A DNA stretch of 24,035 nt. Origin: Zwartia sp. Its GTDB lineage: Bacteria; Pseudomonadota; Gammaproteobacteria; Burkholderiales; Burkholderiaceae_B. This document shows positions 7,562 through 13,975 of the stretch, piece after piece (position 1 is the stretch's first letter; each line of letters opens with the position of its first letter). The stretch lies in NCBI GenBank assembly GCA_030653405.1, contig JAURZO010000248.1:1-24035 (forward strand). The letters are read 5' to 3'. A program made the position numbers and the translations under genes. The notes beneath the pieces are model-generated. The model made no database searches and was not told where the DNA came from. It saw only the letters and a list, made by a program, of their open reading frames with translations.

Positions 7562-8256
7562 GCCTGGAGAACCTTTTCTTCATTCTGGACCTGTCTTTCG
7601 GCGAAGAGAATATTATTTTCAAGATGGATGTGCTGCATTAAGTCCTCCCGAAGTTGTCGAAGTCCCGCATACAGTGCTCGCCATGTGTTGCAAGCATTTT
7701 CAGGCTCAGTGATGTCTTGCGTCAGATTTTCCAGATGATTGAGTGCTTCGCCATGCTGATCGTGTTCAAAGCGCATCATCGAGATCGGTCCATTCACATG
7801 ACCGGCCGATACTTTGCGCAACATTGGAAAGAGTATTTGCTCTTCTTTCATCATATGACTCTCGAGCTCTTGCTGCATGTCCCCAAGGTGGTCCGCAAGG
7901 CCTTTAGGACAATCAGGACGATCGCCATGGACTTGCTCTACACGACGCGCCAGTCGAATGAGCTCTGGCAGGTCTTCGCGATGTCGTGCGTGGTAACGCT
8001 CAAGAATATGGTCAATCAATGCATCGCTAGTTTGTTCCTGCCAAGGTGTGGATGTGTCCACCTGCTGAGCGGCGATCAGGCCTGAGAGCTTCTCTAAAAT
8101 CGGCGTGGGCTCCTCGATGCGACGTCGCTCTAACGATTCGCGCAAGCTTCGGTGCCCACCGCAGCAGAAATCAAGTTTGTACTCATGAAAAATTTGCGTG
8201 GCGCCTGGTACGTCACAAGCAATCGAGCCAATACTGCGATCAAGTAGGTCAGTCAT
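7558..8256 (-). CDS. ytfE: RIC family iron-sulfur cluster repair di-iron protein (YtfE/NorA/DnrN/ScdA)
   Basis: Cytoplasmic di-iron protein that repairs nitrosatively or oxidatively damaged Fe-S clusters and binds NO. The N-terminal ScdA_N/DUF542 domain (about 1-58) carries the conserved LDFCCGGHRSL. The C-terminal hemerythrin domain supplies likely iron ligands in YHARHREDLP, ESHMMKEEQILFP, FEHDQHGEAL and HIHLENNILF. I chose the ATG at 8256 because GGAG lies six bases upstream. An ATG four codons earlier (8268) has no SD and would sit only about 15 bases from the predicted sigma-54 start. Length 232, normal for the family. It is divergent from norR, under three NorR sites and a sigma-54 promoter, and is the norA position of Ralstonia-type loci. 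Its stop overlaps the hemerythrin start. Confidence 0.93.
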   Translation of the reverse strand: MTDLLDRSIGSIACDVPGATQIFHEYKLDFCCGGHRSLRESLERRRIEEPTPILEKLSGLIAAQQVDTSTPWQEQTSDALIDHILERYHARHREDLPELIRLARRVEQVHGDRPDCPKGLADHLGDMQQELESHMMKEEQILFPMLRKVSAGHVNGPISMMRFEHDQHGEALNHLENLTQDITEPENACNTWRALYAGLRQLREDLMQHIHLENNILFAERQVQNEEKVLQA

Positions 8257-8292
8257 CTCATTCTCCATTGTTCAGGGTTGTGAGAGACAATT

Positions 8293-8308
8293 AGCAAATC
8301 CCGTGCCA
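8293..8308 (-). promoter_or_regulatory. Sigma-54 (-24/-12) promoter of the RIC-hemerythrin operon
   Basis: The minus strand reads TGGCACGGGATTTGCT, a full match to the RpoN consensus TGGCACG-N4-TTGCW with the required GG-N10-GC spacing (GG at 8307-8306, GC at 8295-8294). Transcription should start near 8283, giving an mRNA leader of about 26 bases that holds the GGAG ribosome binding site. The activator sites lie about 45-110 bp upstream. Confidence 0.92.
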
Positions 8309-8313
8309 TCAAT

Positions 8314-8326
8314 TTACACATTGATT
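8314..8326 (-). promoter_or_regulatory. Possible IHF site between NorR sites and promoter
   Basis: The minus strand reads AATCAATGTGTAA, one mismatch from the IHF consensus WATCAANNNNTTR. It lies between the NorR enhancers and the sigma-54 promoter, where IHF commonly bends DNA in this promoter class. The region is AT-rich, so a chance match is possible. Confidence 0.35.
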
Positions 8327-8349
8327 TCATTGCATTTATTTTCATAAAG

Positions 8350-8362
8350 GGTGAATTTAACC
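8350..8362. promoter_or_regulatory. NorR enhancer site 1
   Basis: GGTGAATTTAACC fits the NorR recognition element GGT-N7-ACC. It is the copy nearest the sigma-54 promoter of the RIC gene. Its centre is 24 bp from that of site 2. Confidence 0.85.
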
Positions 8363-8373
8363 ATGTAATTTAA

Positions 8374-8386
8374 GGTATAAAATACC
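8374..8386. promoter_or_regulatory. NorR enhancer site 2
   Basis: GGTATAAAATACC is a perfect palindrome fitting GGT-N7-ACC. It is the middle of three sites (centres at 8356, 8380 and 8401), spaced about two helical turns apart. This matches the three-site enhancer on which NorR hexamers assemble. Confidence 0.87.
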
Positions 8387-8394
8387 TTTCTTAG

Positions 8395-8407
8395 GGTGTA
8401 TTTAACC
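8395..8407. promoter_or_regulatory. NorR enhancer site 3
   Basis: GGTGTATTTAACC fits GGT-N7-ACC and extends to GGGT...ACCC. It is the site nearest norR, 14 bases from the first possible norR ATG (8422) and 47 bases from the preferred one (8455). NorR bound here could repress its own gene; this is inference from position. Confidence 0.85.
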
Positions 8408-8454
8408 CTACCTACTTTCTGATGTTGATCACACTCCCAAATAACCGAATCGAG

Positions 8455-10020
8455 ATGAATGCTGAATTTTCATTGATTGCTGACATGATTGCGGATTTGC
8501 CGCGAGCGGTACGCGCGCAGCGTATGGTGCGTGCCATCCGCGAGCAATTCAATTGTCACGCAGTCGGTTTGTTAAAAGTCGAGGGCGATGTTCTTTCTCC
8601 ATTAGCTTTCGAAGGTTTAGCCAAAGAAGCGATCGGTCGTCGGTTTGTTATTGCACAGCACCCTAGATTGGTGAGTATTCTTTCTACACGGACGCCCGTG
8701 CGATTTCTTCCTGGCAACCCGCTGCCAGATCCCTATGACGGATTGTTGGATGATTCTTTGGGCGAGCCTCTGCCGGTGCATGATTGCTTAGGTATCAGTC
8801 TTCATCTGGAGGGCATGCTTTGGGGCGCCTTGACGCTGGATGCCTTTGAAGGAAAATCATTTCACCATCGGGATATTGAAAGACTTAGCGCCTTTGCCTT
8901 GTTGGTTGAGGCTGCCGTGCGAGTCTCCCGACTCGAAGAAGAGAACCGCAGTTTACGTTTGTTCCGGGGCGGAGATTTAAGTGACCTGACTGCGGTCAGC
9001 ATCCCCGATGAAATTCTCGGTCAGAGTCCTGTGATCCTATCGATGTTGCGCGAGTTGGATGTCGCTGCTGAGTCTGATTTGCCAATCTTGCTGATGGGAG
9101 AGACCGGCGTCGGTAAGGATTTATTTGCCAAGCGTGTCCATCGGCGTTCGTTGAGAAACAAAGGACCTCTTGTACAAGTGAATTGTGCGGCGCTGCCTGA
9201 GTCATTGGCGGAAAGCGAATTATTTGGACATATCAAAGGTACGTTCTCGGGTGCGACTGCGGATCGCGCGGGACGCATTGAAGCGGCCGAAGGCGGCACA
9301 TTATTTTTGGACGAGGTTGGAGAGTTACCGCTTTCGACCCAGGCGAAGTTGTTGCGTACCCTTCAAAATGGCGAGATTCAACGTCTTGGTGAGGACAAGC
9401 CCCGCAAGGTCAACGTGCGCTTCGTTTCTGCGACTAATCGACAGCTGCAAGATAGTGTCAGGGCAGGTCGCTTTAGAGCAGACCTCTATCATCGCCTCTC
9501 GGTTTATCCCGTTCACGTACCTCCTCTCAGAGAGCGGGGTACGGATGTGCTGATTTTGGCAGGTCGCTTTCTGGAAATGAATCGATCGCGGTTGGGATTA
9601 CGTGGTCTTCGTTTGTCAGAACGTTCTGAGTTGGCGTTGTGTCGCTATGACTGGCCTGGAAATGTCAGAGAGCTTGAGCACGTGATCAGCAGGGCGGCAT
9701 TGCGTACGATTAGCCAGGGAGGAAGTCGTGACGATATTCTGACCTTGGAACCAGAGCATTTGTTATTGGAAAATGTACAAAGCGAGGTGGTTGATACCTC
9801 TGACCAATCGCTCAGGCTTGCGCTTGAGAATGTAAGCCTCCATCCCTCCGAGTCTTTTTCTCTTCGCCAGGCGACTGATTTTTTTCAACGTCAACATATC
9901 AAACGCGAGCTGTCGAGGCGGCATGGTAACTGGGCCAAAACCGCGCGCAGCCTGGGTGTCGATACGAGTAATCTGCACAAGCTCGCAAAACGTTTAGGTT
10001 TAAAAGACAATGACCAATAA
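8455..10020 (+). CDS. norR: NO-responsive sigma-54 activator NorR
   Basis: Cytoplasmic enhancer-binding protein that senses NO through a mononuclear iron in its GAF domain and activates sigma-54 promoters. The GAF domain (about 1-160) keeps the iron-site surroundings known from E. coli NorR: VRF, PDPYDG (91-96) and VHDC (108-111). The AAA+ domain has Walker A GETGVGKD (215-222) and Walker B GGTLFLDE (280-287). The sigma-54 contact loop is GTFSGA (262-267) instead of the usual GAFTGA. A Fis-type HTH is at about 473-515 (NWAKTARSLGVDTSNLHKLA). I chose ATG 8455 because its N-terminus (MNAEFSLIADMIADLPRAV) lines up with the E. coli start; the in-frame ATG at 8422 has no SD. It is divergent from the RIC gene it should activate. 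Confidence 0.94.
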   Translation: MNAEFSLIADMIADLPRAVRAQRMVRAIREQFNCHAVGLLKVEGDVLSPLAFEGLAKEAIGRRFVIAQHPRLVSILSTRTPVRFLPGNPLPDPYDGLLDDSLGEPLPVHDCLGISLHLEGMLWGALTLDAFEGKSFHHRDIERLSAFALLVEAAVRVSRLEEENRSLRLFRGGDLSDLTAVSIPDEILGQSPVILSMLRELDVAAESDLPILLMGETGVGKDLFAKRVHRRSLRNKGPLVQVNCAALPESLAESELFGHIKGTFSGATADRAGRIEAAEGGTLFLDEVGELPLSTQAKLLRTLQNGEIQRLGEDKPRKVNVRFVSATNRQLQDSVRAGRFRADLYHRLSVYPVHVPPLRERGTDVLILAGRFLEMNRSRLGLRGLRLSERSELALCRYDWPGNVRELEHVISRAALRTISQGGSRDDILTLEPEHLLLENVQSEVVDTSDQSLRLALENVSLHPSESFSLRQATDFFQRQHIKRELSRRHGNWAKTARSLGVDTSNLHKLAKRLGLKDNDQ

Positions 10021-10155
10021 TGATATTTAGTCATTTTATTTAGTTGCTTCAGTCAGTCATTTGGCTACATCCACTCTGGCTTTACACTTATGAAGCACAG
10101 CCTTTCGTGTTTGAAGGGTGAAACTTAAAACATTAAATTGATGGGACAAGGAACG

Positions 10156-10932
10156 ATGCAAGATTTTACGCAGCTCAAAGTAGAAATCTCCAACTATGTC
10201 GCGGTGCTCACGATGGACGCTCCGCCGGTCAATGCCTTGACCAGAACGCTGAATGACGAGCTAACGCTCGCGATGGATCGGATCAGCGAGATGGATGAGG
10301 TTAGGGTGGTGGTGCTGACTGGTGCAGGTAAGGTTTTCTGCGCGGGTGCCGATTTAAAAGGTCGCGCAGACGTCATCAAAGGACCGGGAGATTTGCCTGC
10401 CCACTCTCGTCGCACACGCGAGTGCTTTCATGCGATTCGCGAATGCGCCAAGCCTGTCATCGTTGCGATTAACGGAGCTGCACTTGGAGCCGGCTTAGCC
10501 ATTGTCGCCTCAAGCGATATCCTTTTTGCGTGCGATAAAACCTCGATAGGACTGCCTGAAGTCGATGTCGGCCTGCTTGGTGGCTGTCGTCATGCGATGC
10601 GATTGTTTAGCCACTCTAATTTGCGACGCATGTCACTCACTGGCGATCGTATGAGCGGTGCGGAACTCTACAGGTTAGGAATCGTTGAGGCATGCACCAC
10701 AATCGACGACCTCATGCCAACGGCAATGGCGATGGCGATGAAGATCGCCTCGAAAAGCCCGATCTCGACCAGCATGAGCAAGCACACCATGAATGTGATC
10801 GAGGATATGAGCTTACGTGATGGCTATCGCTATGAGCAGGACATGACAGCAGCCATCGCAAAGACGGAGGACGCTAAAGAAGCACAGCTGGCTTTCAAGG
10901 AGAAACGTCAGCCTGTTTTTAAAGGACGCTAG
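10156..10932 (+). CDS. Enoyl-CoA hydratase/isomerase (crotonase) family protein
   Basis: A 258-residue crotonase-fold protein acting on acyl-CoA thioesters. The first oxyanion-hole segment is VFCAGADLKGR and the second NGAALGAGLA. IGLPEVDVGLLGG keeps the Glu equivalent to crotonase Glu164, but the position of Glu144 (ALGGGCEL in rat) is Ala here (ALGAGLAI). A plain hydratase mechanism is therefore uncertain; other family activities such as dehydratase, isomerase or lyase are possible. The ATG at 10156 has AAGGA just upstream (spacing short, three bases). In-frame TTG 10138 and ATG 10141 lack an SD. It lies downstream of norR after a 135-base gap, same strand, and convergent with the next operon. 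Substrate unknown. Confidence 0.82.
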   Translation: MQDFTQLKVEISNYVAVLTMDAPPVNALTRTLNDELTLAMDRISEMDEVRVVVLTGAGKVFCAGADLKGRADVIKGPGDLPAHSRRTRECFHAIRECAKPVIVAINGAALGAGLAIVASSDILFACDKTSIGLPEVDVGLLGGCRHAMRLFSHSNLRRMSLTGDRMSGAELYRLGIVEACTTIDDLMPTAMAMAMKIASKSPISTSMSKHTMNVIEDMSLRDGYRYEQDMTAAIAKTEDAKEAQLAFKEKRQPVFKGR

Positions 10933-10971
10933 GCGGGTGTGGCGGGGCTTTTGGTGGTTAGAGGGCGGTGA

Positions 10972-11796
10972 TTAAAACTGCCAAGTGATCCCCGACATCA
11001 GTGACCAGTTGTACTCTTTGCCCGCACTCCCCAACGCGCGGATGCCGATGAGGCCCAGCCCGATTTGCACATTTTCAACCGGTGCGTAAACGGCGCCGAT
11101 TTGAGCGTAGCCAAGTCGGGAGCTCGTAGTATTCGGGTTGGTTTCCAGGCCTGCATCCACGCCGAGCTTCCATTGATGGTTCAGTACCCAGATGGGTGCG
11201 ACAGAAACACCCCATAAGTGAGGAGCCTGTTGGTTTTCAGGGTCACCATAGGCGCGGTTGCTAGTATATCTGCCATTGATATGAATTTCGTACTGCGGTT
11301 TAACATAGGAACTGATGAGTGAAACAGTCCCGTTTGTTAGACCATTGCCTAGACCTGAGGCCTGCATGCCGCGTCCGACCGGGGTGAGTAATACTGGTTT
11401 GATTGCAAAGCTCCATCCCTCTTCTTGGTCACCGGCAAAGGTCCACTTAAATCCTATCCCCGCATTCATCCATCCGTTGATGGGTGAGGTCTGACGAATG
11501 ATGCCCACAAACACATCCAGATCTTCTGTTAGCCCCCGCGTATAGGTGATTGGAAACACGTTGCGCGTGCCAAACTCACCAGAGTAATAAGTGCCGTCCT
11601 CCGCGATGTCTATGCCTCTTTCTTTGGTAAAGACATAATTGATTTCGAGCTGATTGCCGCCCTGTCCCTGGGTGCCTGTATCGTCAGTAATAAAAGGAAA
11701 GTAAGCATGCCCTGTGGACGGGAGGCTCAAGACAACAGCTGTTGCAAGCGATACAAAATTGAATCTTAAACGCAGACTAACGGGGAAAATTGTCAC
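10972..11796 (-). CDS. Outer-membrane MetA-pathway-type transporter protein
   Basis: An exported protein of 274 residues, probably a beta-barrel of the phenol MetA-degradation/transporter family (Phenol_MetA_deg). I chose GTG 11796: it has a proper SD (GGAG, spacing five) and yields a clean signal peptide (MTIFPVSLRLRFNFVSL... cleaved after STGHA, before YFPF). A longer frame back to 11892 would overlap the Bug gene and bury the signal. The mature part shows alternating strands, ITYTRGLTEDLDVFVG, VKPVLLTPVGRG-like segments and ends SGITWQF with the terminal Phe typical of outer-membrane barrels. Last gene of the monooxygenase-CMD-Bug operon, so it may form the outer-membrane route for the same unknown compound. 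Confidence 0.8.
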   Translation of the reverse strand: MTIFPVSLRLRFNFVSLATAVVLSLPSTGHAYFPFITDDTGTQGQGGNQLEINYVFTKERGIDIAEDGTYYSGEFGTRNVFPITYTRGLTEDLDVFVGIIRQTSPINGWMNAGIGFKWTFAGDQEEGWSFAIKPVLLTPVGRGMQASGLGNGLTNGTVSLISSYVKPQYEIHINGRYTSNRAYGDPENQQAPHLWGVSVAPIWVLNHQWKLGVDAGLETNPNTTSSRLGYAQIGAVYAPVENVQIGLGLIGIRALGSAGKEYNWSLMSGITWQF

Positions 11797-11821
11797 AAGA
11801 GCTCCAAAATGCTTTTGAGAA

Positions 11822-11846
11822 GATCCCCGGATAGTAATCGAGGATC
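11822..11846 (-). other. Hairpin between the Bug and outer-membrane genes
   Basis: GATCCCCG and CGAGGATC form an eight-base stem (one G-T type mismatch) around a nine-base loop, just after the Bug stop. No U-run follows, so this may be a weak attenuator or an mRNA-stability element rather than a terminator. Confidence 0.3.
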
Positions 11847-11849
11847 CAA

Positions 11850-12833
11850 TCACTGCGCCTTGATGCCTGCAGCCTGAATCACTCCTCCCCATTTATCAAG
11901 CTCTGCGCTCAAATGACTCGCCAACTGCTGCGATGAGCCCCCAAGAGGGGTCGCACCAATCGCTGCGAGTTTTTTCTGGAACTCTGGGTCTTTCAACACC
12001 TCGTTGATTTCCTTGTTCATCCTCGTCACGATAGCCTCTGGCGTACCCTTTGGTGCCAACACAGCGAACCAAGTAGAAGACTGAAGTTTTGGGTAGCCGA
12101 GCTCTTTGGTGGTCGGTACATCGGGCAGTGCGGGCGAGCGCGTATCAGAGAGGATCGCAAGCGCTTTAACTTTGCCGGCTTTGACTTGACTTGCGATTCC
12201 GGGCACCAACTGGAACATCAGCTGGATATCGTTGGCAATCATGTTGGTTGTCGCAGTACCGGGTGCGTTATAGGGAATATGCACCATCTTCGCACCGGTT
12301 TGGTTCATAAAAAGTTCGCCGGCCAAGTGCATGGAGCTTCCAATGCCAGTCGACCCGAAGTTCAATTTGCCGGGATTGTTCTTGGCAAAATCCACAAACT
12401 CCTTGAGCGTCTGAACGGGTTGCCCATTGTTGACCACAAGTATGTTGGGTACATCACAGATCAAGGCGACGGGGGCAAAGTCCTTTTGAGAGTCAAAGCC
12501 AGGTGTCGTGTAGAGCTTGGGGCTGACCGCGAGAGTGCCGGCCCAGGAAAACAGGAATCGGTAACCATCCGGCGCGTATTTTGCCACGGCTGCGGCACCA
12601 ATGTTGCCATTCGCACCAGGCTTGTTTTCGATGATGACGTTTGTTTTGAGGCGCGGCGCAAGTTGTTCGGCCAACATGCGGGCGATGGTGTCGCCTGTGC
12701 CGCCACCACCAGGCGCAGGGACAGTGATTTGAATGGGTTTGCCGGCCTCAGGCCATGTTTGGGCAGAGACTGGAGCTGCAAACGCCGTTGCGAGTAGCGC
12801 TACGGCAGAAAGTGTTTTGAAATTCGGTTGCAT
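11850..12833 (-). CDS. Bug family tripartite tricarboxylate transporter receptor
   Basis: Periplasmic solute-binding protein of 327 residues (TctC/Bug family). It has a signal peptide with likely cleavage after Ala24 (PVSA|QTWPEAGKP), the family segment ITVPAPGGGGTGDTIARML, and IENKPGANGNIGAAAVAKYAPDGY-type ligand-loop sequence. The ATG at 12833 has AGGAG six bases upstream. No TctA/TctB membrane genes are in the window, so it is an orphan receptor as is common for Bug proteins, which are greatly expanded in Burkholderiales. It sits between AhpD-like and outer-membrane genes, which suggests it captures the compound handled by the operon; the ligand cannot be read from sequence. Confidence 0.93.
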   Translation of the reverse strand: MQPNFKTLSAVALLATAFAAPVSAQTWPEAGKPIQITVPAPGGGGTGDTIARMLAEQLAPRLKTNVIIENKPGANGNIGAAAVAKYAPDGYRFLFSWAGTLAVSPKLYTTPGFDSQKDFAPVALICDVPNILVVNNGQPVQTLKEFVDFAKNNPGKLNFGSTGIGSSMHLAGELFMNQTGAKMVHIPYNAPGTATTNMIANDIQLMFQLVPGIASQVKAGKVKALAILSDTRSPALPDVPTTKELGYPKLQSSTWFAVLAPKGTPEAIVTRMNKEINEVLKDPEFQKKLAAIGATPLGGSSQQLASHLSAELDKWGGVIQAAGIKAQ

Positions 12834-12855
12834 GGAGATCTCCTGATGTTTGACG

Positions 12856-13443
12856 TCAAGCGGATGGAAAAACGGGTTCGCCCAAGTTGAGCATCAAGCG
12901 ATTAGCCCAGGCAAAAATTGCGACGGAGTGGATGAGATCTAGAATCTCGGCTTCAGTCAGGCCGACATCCTTGAGTGATTGAATGCTCTTTGCAGAGACC
13001 TTGTCAGGATGTTCGGTGAGTTCAATGCTGAACTGTACGATTGCCTTTTCACGATCCGTCGTTCCTGCTGTCCGAGGCTCCTCAAACACTTGTTTGATGG
13101 CATCAGTGCGTTTAGCGAGTTGTTCGAAGCGTTGGGCGTGCACAGAGGCGCAGTACACACAGCCGTTGATACGCGAAACGACCGCAGTCGAGAGCTCTCG
13201 TTCTGCTCGTGGCATCCCCCCTGGTGCATACATGATGGCGTTAAAGGCTGCTGAACGCTGACGCAGAATCTCAGGTTGATGCGCGAGAAACAGGTAGTAG
13301 TCGGACACCTTGGCTTTAGGATGACTTTCTTCCAAAATCGCAATTTGCTCGGGTGTGGCTTGTTCAATATCCACCACATCAAGCCAAGCCTTCCAGTCAA
13401 GCGTTTCGTTGGTAAAACCTTTAATACGAATGACTTCGCTCAT
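12856..13443 (-). CDS. AhpD-fold alkylhydroperoxidase-domain protein
   Basis: A 195-residue protein of the carboxymuconolactone decarboxylase/AhpD fold. It has the redox-active motif CVYCASVH: Cys95, Cys98 and His102, with Glu83 twelve residues before the first Cys. This is the same E...C-x2-C-x3-H proton-relay layout as AhpD. It probably reduces peroxides or acts as a thiol oxidoreductase in the cytoplasm. The adjoining gene is also CMD-like and overlaps it by four bases (ATGA), an arrangement like the paired Avi_7169/Avi_7170 families (assignment from memory, moderate certainty). The partner may be needed for a mixed oligomer. Confidence 0.86.
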   Translation of the reverse strand: MSEVIRIKGFTNETLDWKAWLDVVDIEQATPEQIAILEESHPKAKVSDYYLFLAHQPEILRQRSAAFNAIMYAPGGMPRAERELSTAVVSRINGCVYCASVHAQRFEQLAKRTDAIKQVFEEPRTAGTTDREKAIVQFSIELTEHPDKVSAKSIQSLKDVGLTEAEILDLIHSVAIFAWANRLMLNLGEPVFPSA

Positions 13444-13967
13444 GCTTGCTCTCCAAATGCTTTGAGTGCTTTTAGGCCAGCGGATACCCGAACTTGATAA
13501 GAGACAAATGCGATTAACTGTGCAAGTGCCGTGATATGTGCCGTACTTAAACCTGACGATTTGAGTGTGAGCAATGCCTGCTTATCCGCCTTGATCGGAT
13601 CGGTAATAAGCGTGTGTGTGAACGTCAATATCTGCTTGAGTCGTTCATCGCGGATGAGACTGAATGTTCCTCCTGAGACCTCATCAATGACAGCGTCAGT
13701 GACCCCAGTACCTTTAAGTCGTTGCGCATATTCCGCGACAAGCTCAGGTGAGGGTGTCAACGCACAGGCTAATAACGCCACCAGCAAGCGGTCGCTCAAT
13801 GGCAAACCTTCAATCGGTGAGTCCAATAATAGAGTTTCGCTTGCTTGCGTCGCATCCACGACCTTGGCGCGCTGATGTCGCGTCTCAAACGCGAGGGAGC
13901 CAGGCGCGAGGCCAAGAATACGATCGAGCGTATCTGAATGATTCGATGGCGATGAGGTGACGGTCAT
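13440..13967 (-). CDS. CMD-domain protein without the CxxC motif
   Basis: A 175-residue protein with a CMD/AhpD-like helical arrangement (LSDRLLVALLACALTPSPELVAEY, later FVSYQVRVSAGLKAL), probably the Avi_7170-type family. It has only one Cys in the domain and lacks C-x2-C, so peroxidase activity of its own is unlikely. It may be a non-catalytic partner of the following AhpD-like protein, with which it overlaps by ATGA. I chose ATG 13967: TAGGA lies six bases upstream and this start avoids overlap with the monooxygenase gene, whose TAG is eight bases away. The longer frame from 14006 adds 13 atypical residues. Confidence 0.8.
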   Translation of the reverse strand: MTVTSSPSNHSDTLDRILGLAPGSLAFETRHQRAKVVDATQASETLLLDSPIEGLPLSDRLLVALLACALTPSPELVAEYAQRLKGTGVTDAVIDEVSGGTFSLIRDERLKQILTFTHTLITDPIKADKQALLTLKSSGLSTAHITALAQLIAFVSYQVRVSAGLKALKAFGEQA

Positions 13968-13975
13968 GCATGTTC

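Noticed and set aside
8422..8454. N-terminal extension of NorR from the ATG at 8422
   Set aside because: No SD, only 14 bases from NorR site 3, and the 11 added residues are absent from the E. coli NorR N-terminus.
10019..10035. Possible terminator after norR
   Set aside because: Stem of only five A/T-rich pairs with a seven-base loop overlapping the stop codon; too weak to support.
10933..10971. G-rich 39-base gap between convergent genes
   Set aside because: No stem-loop with a T-run in either direction; no feature can be supported.
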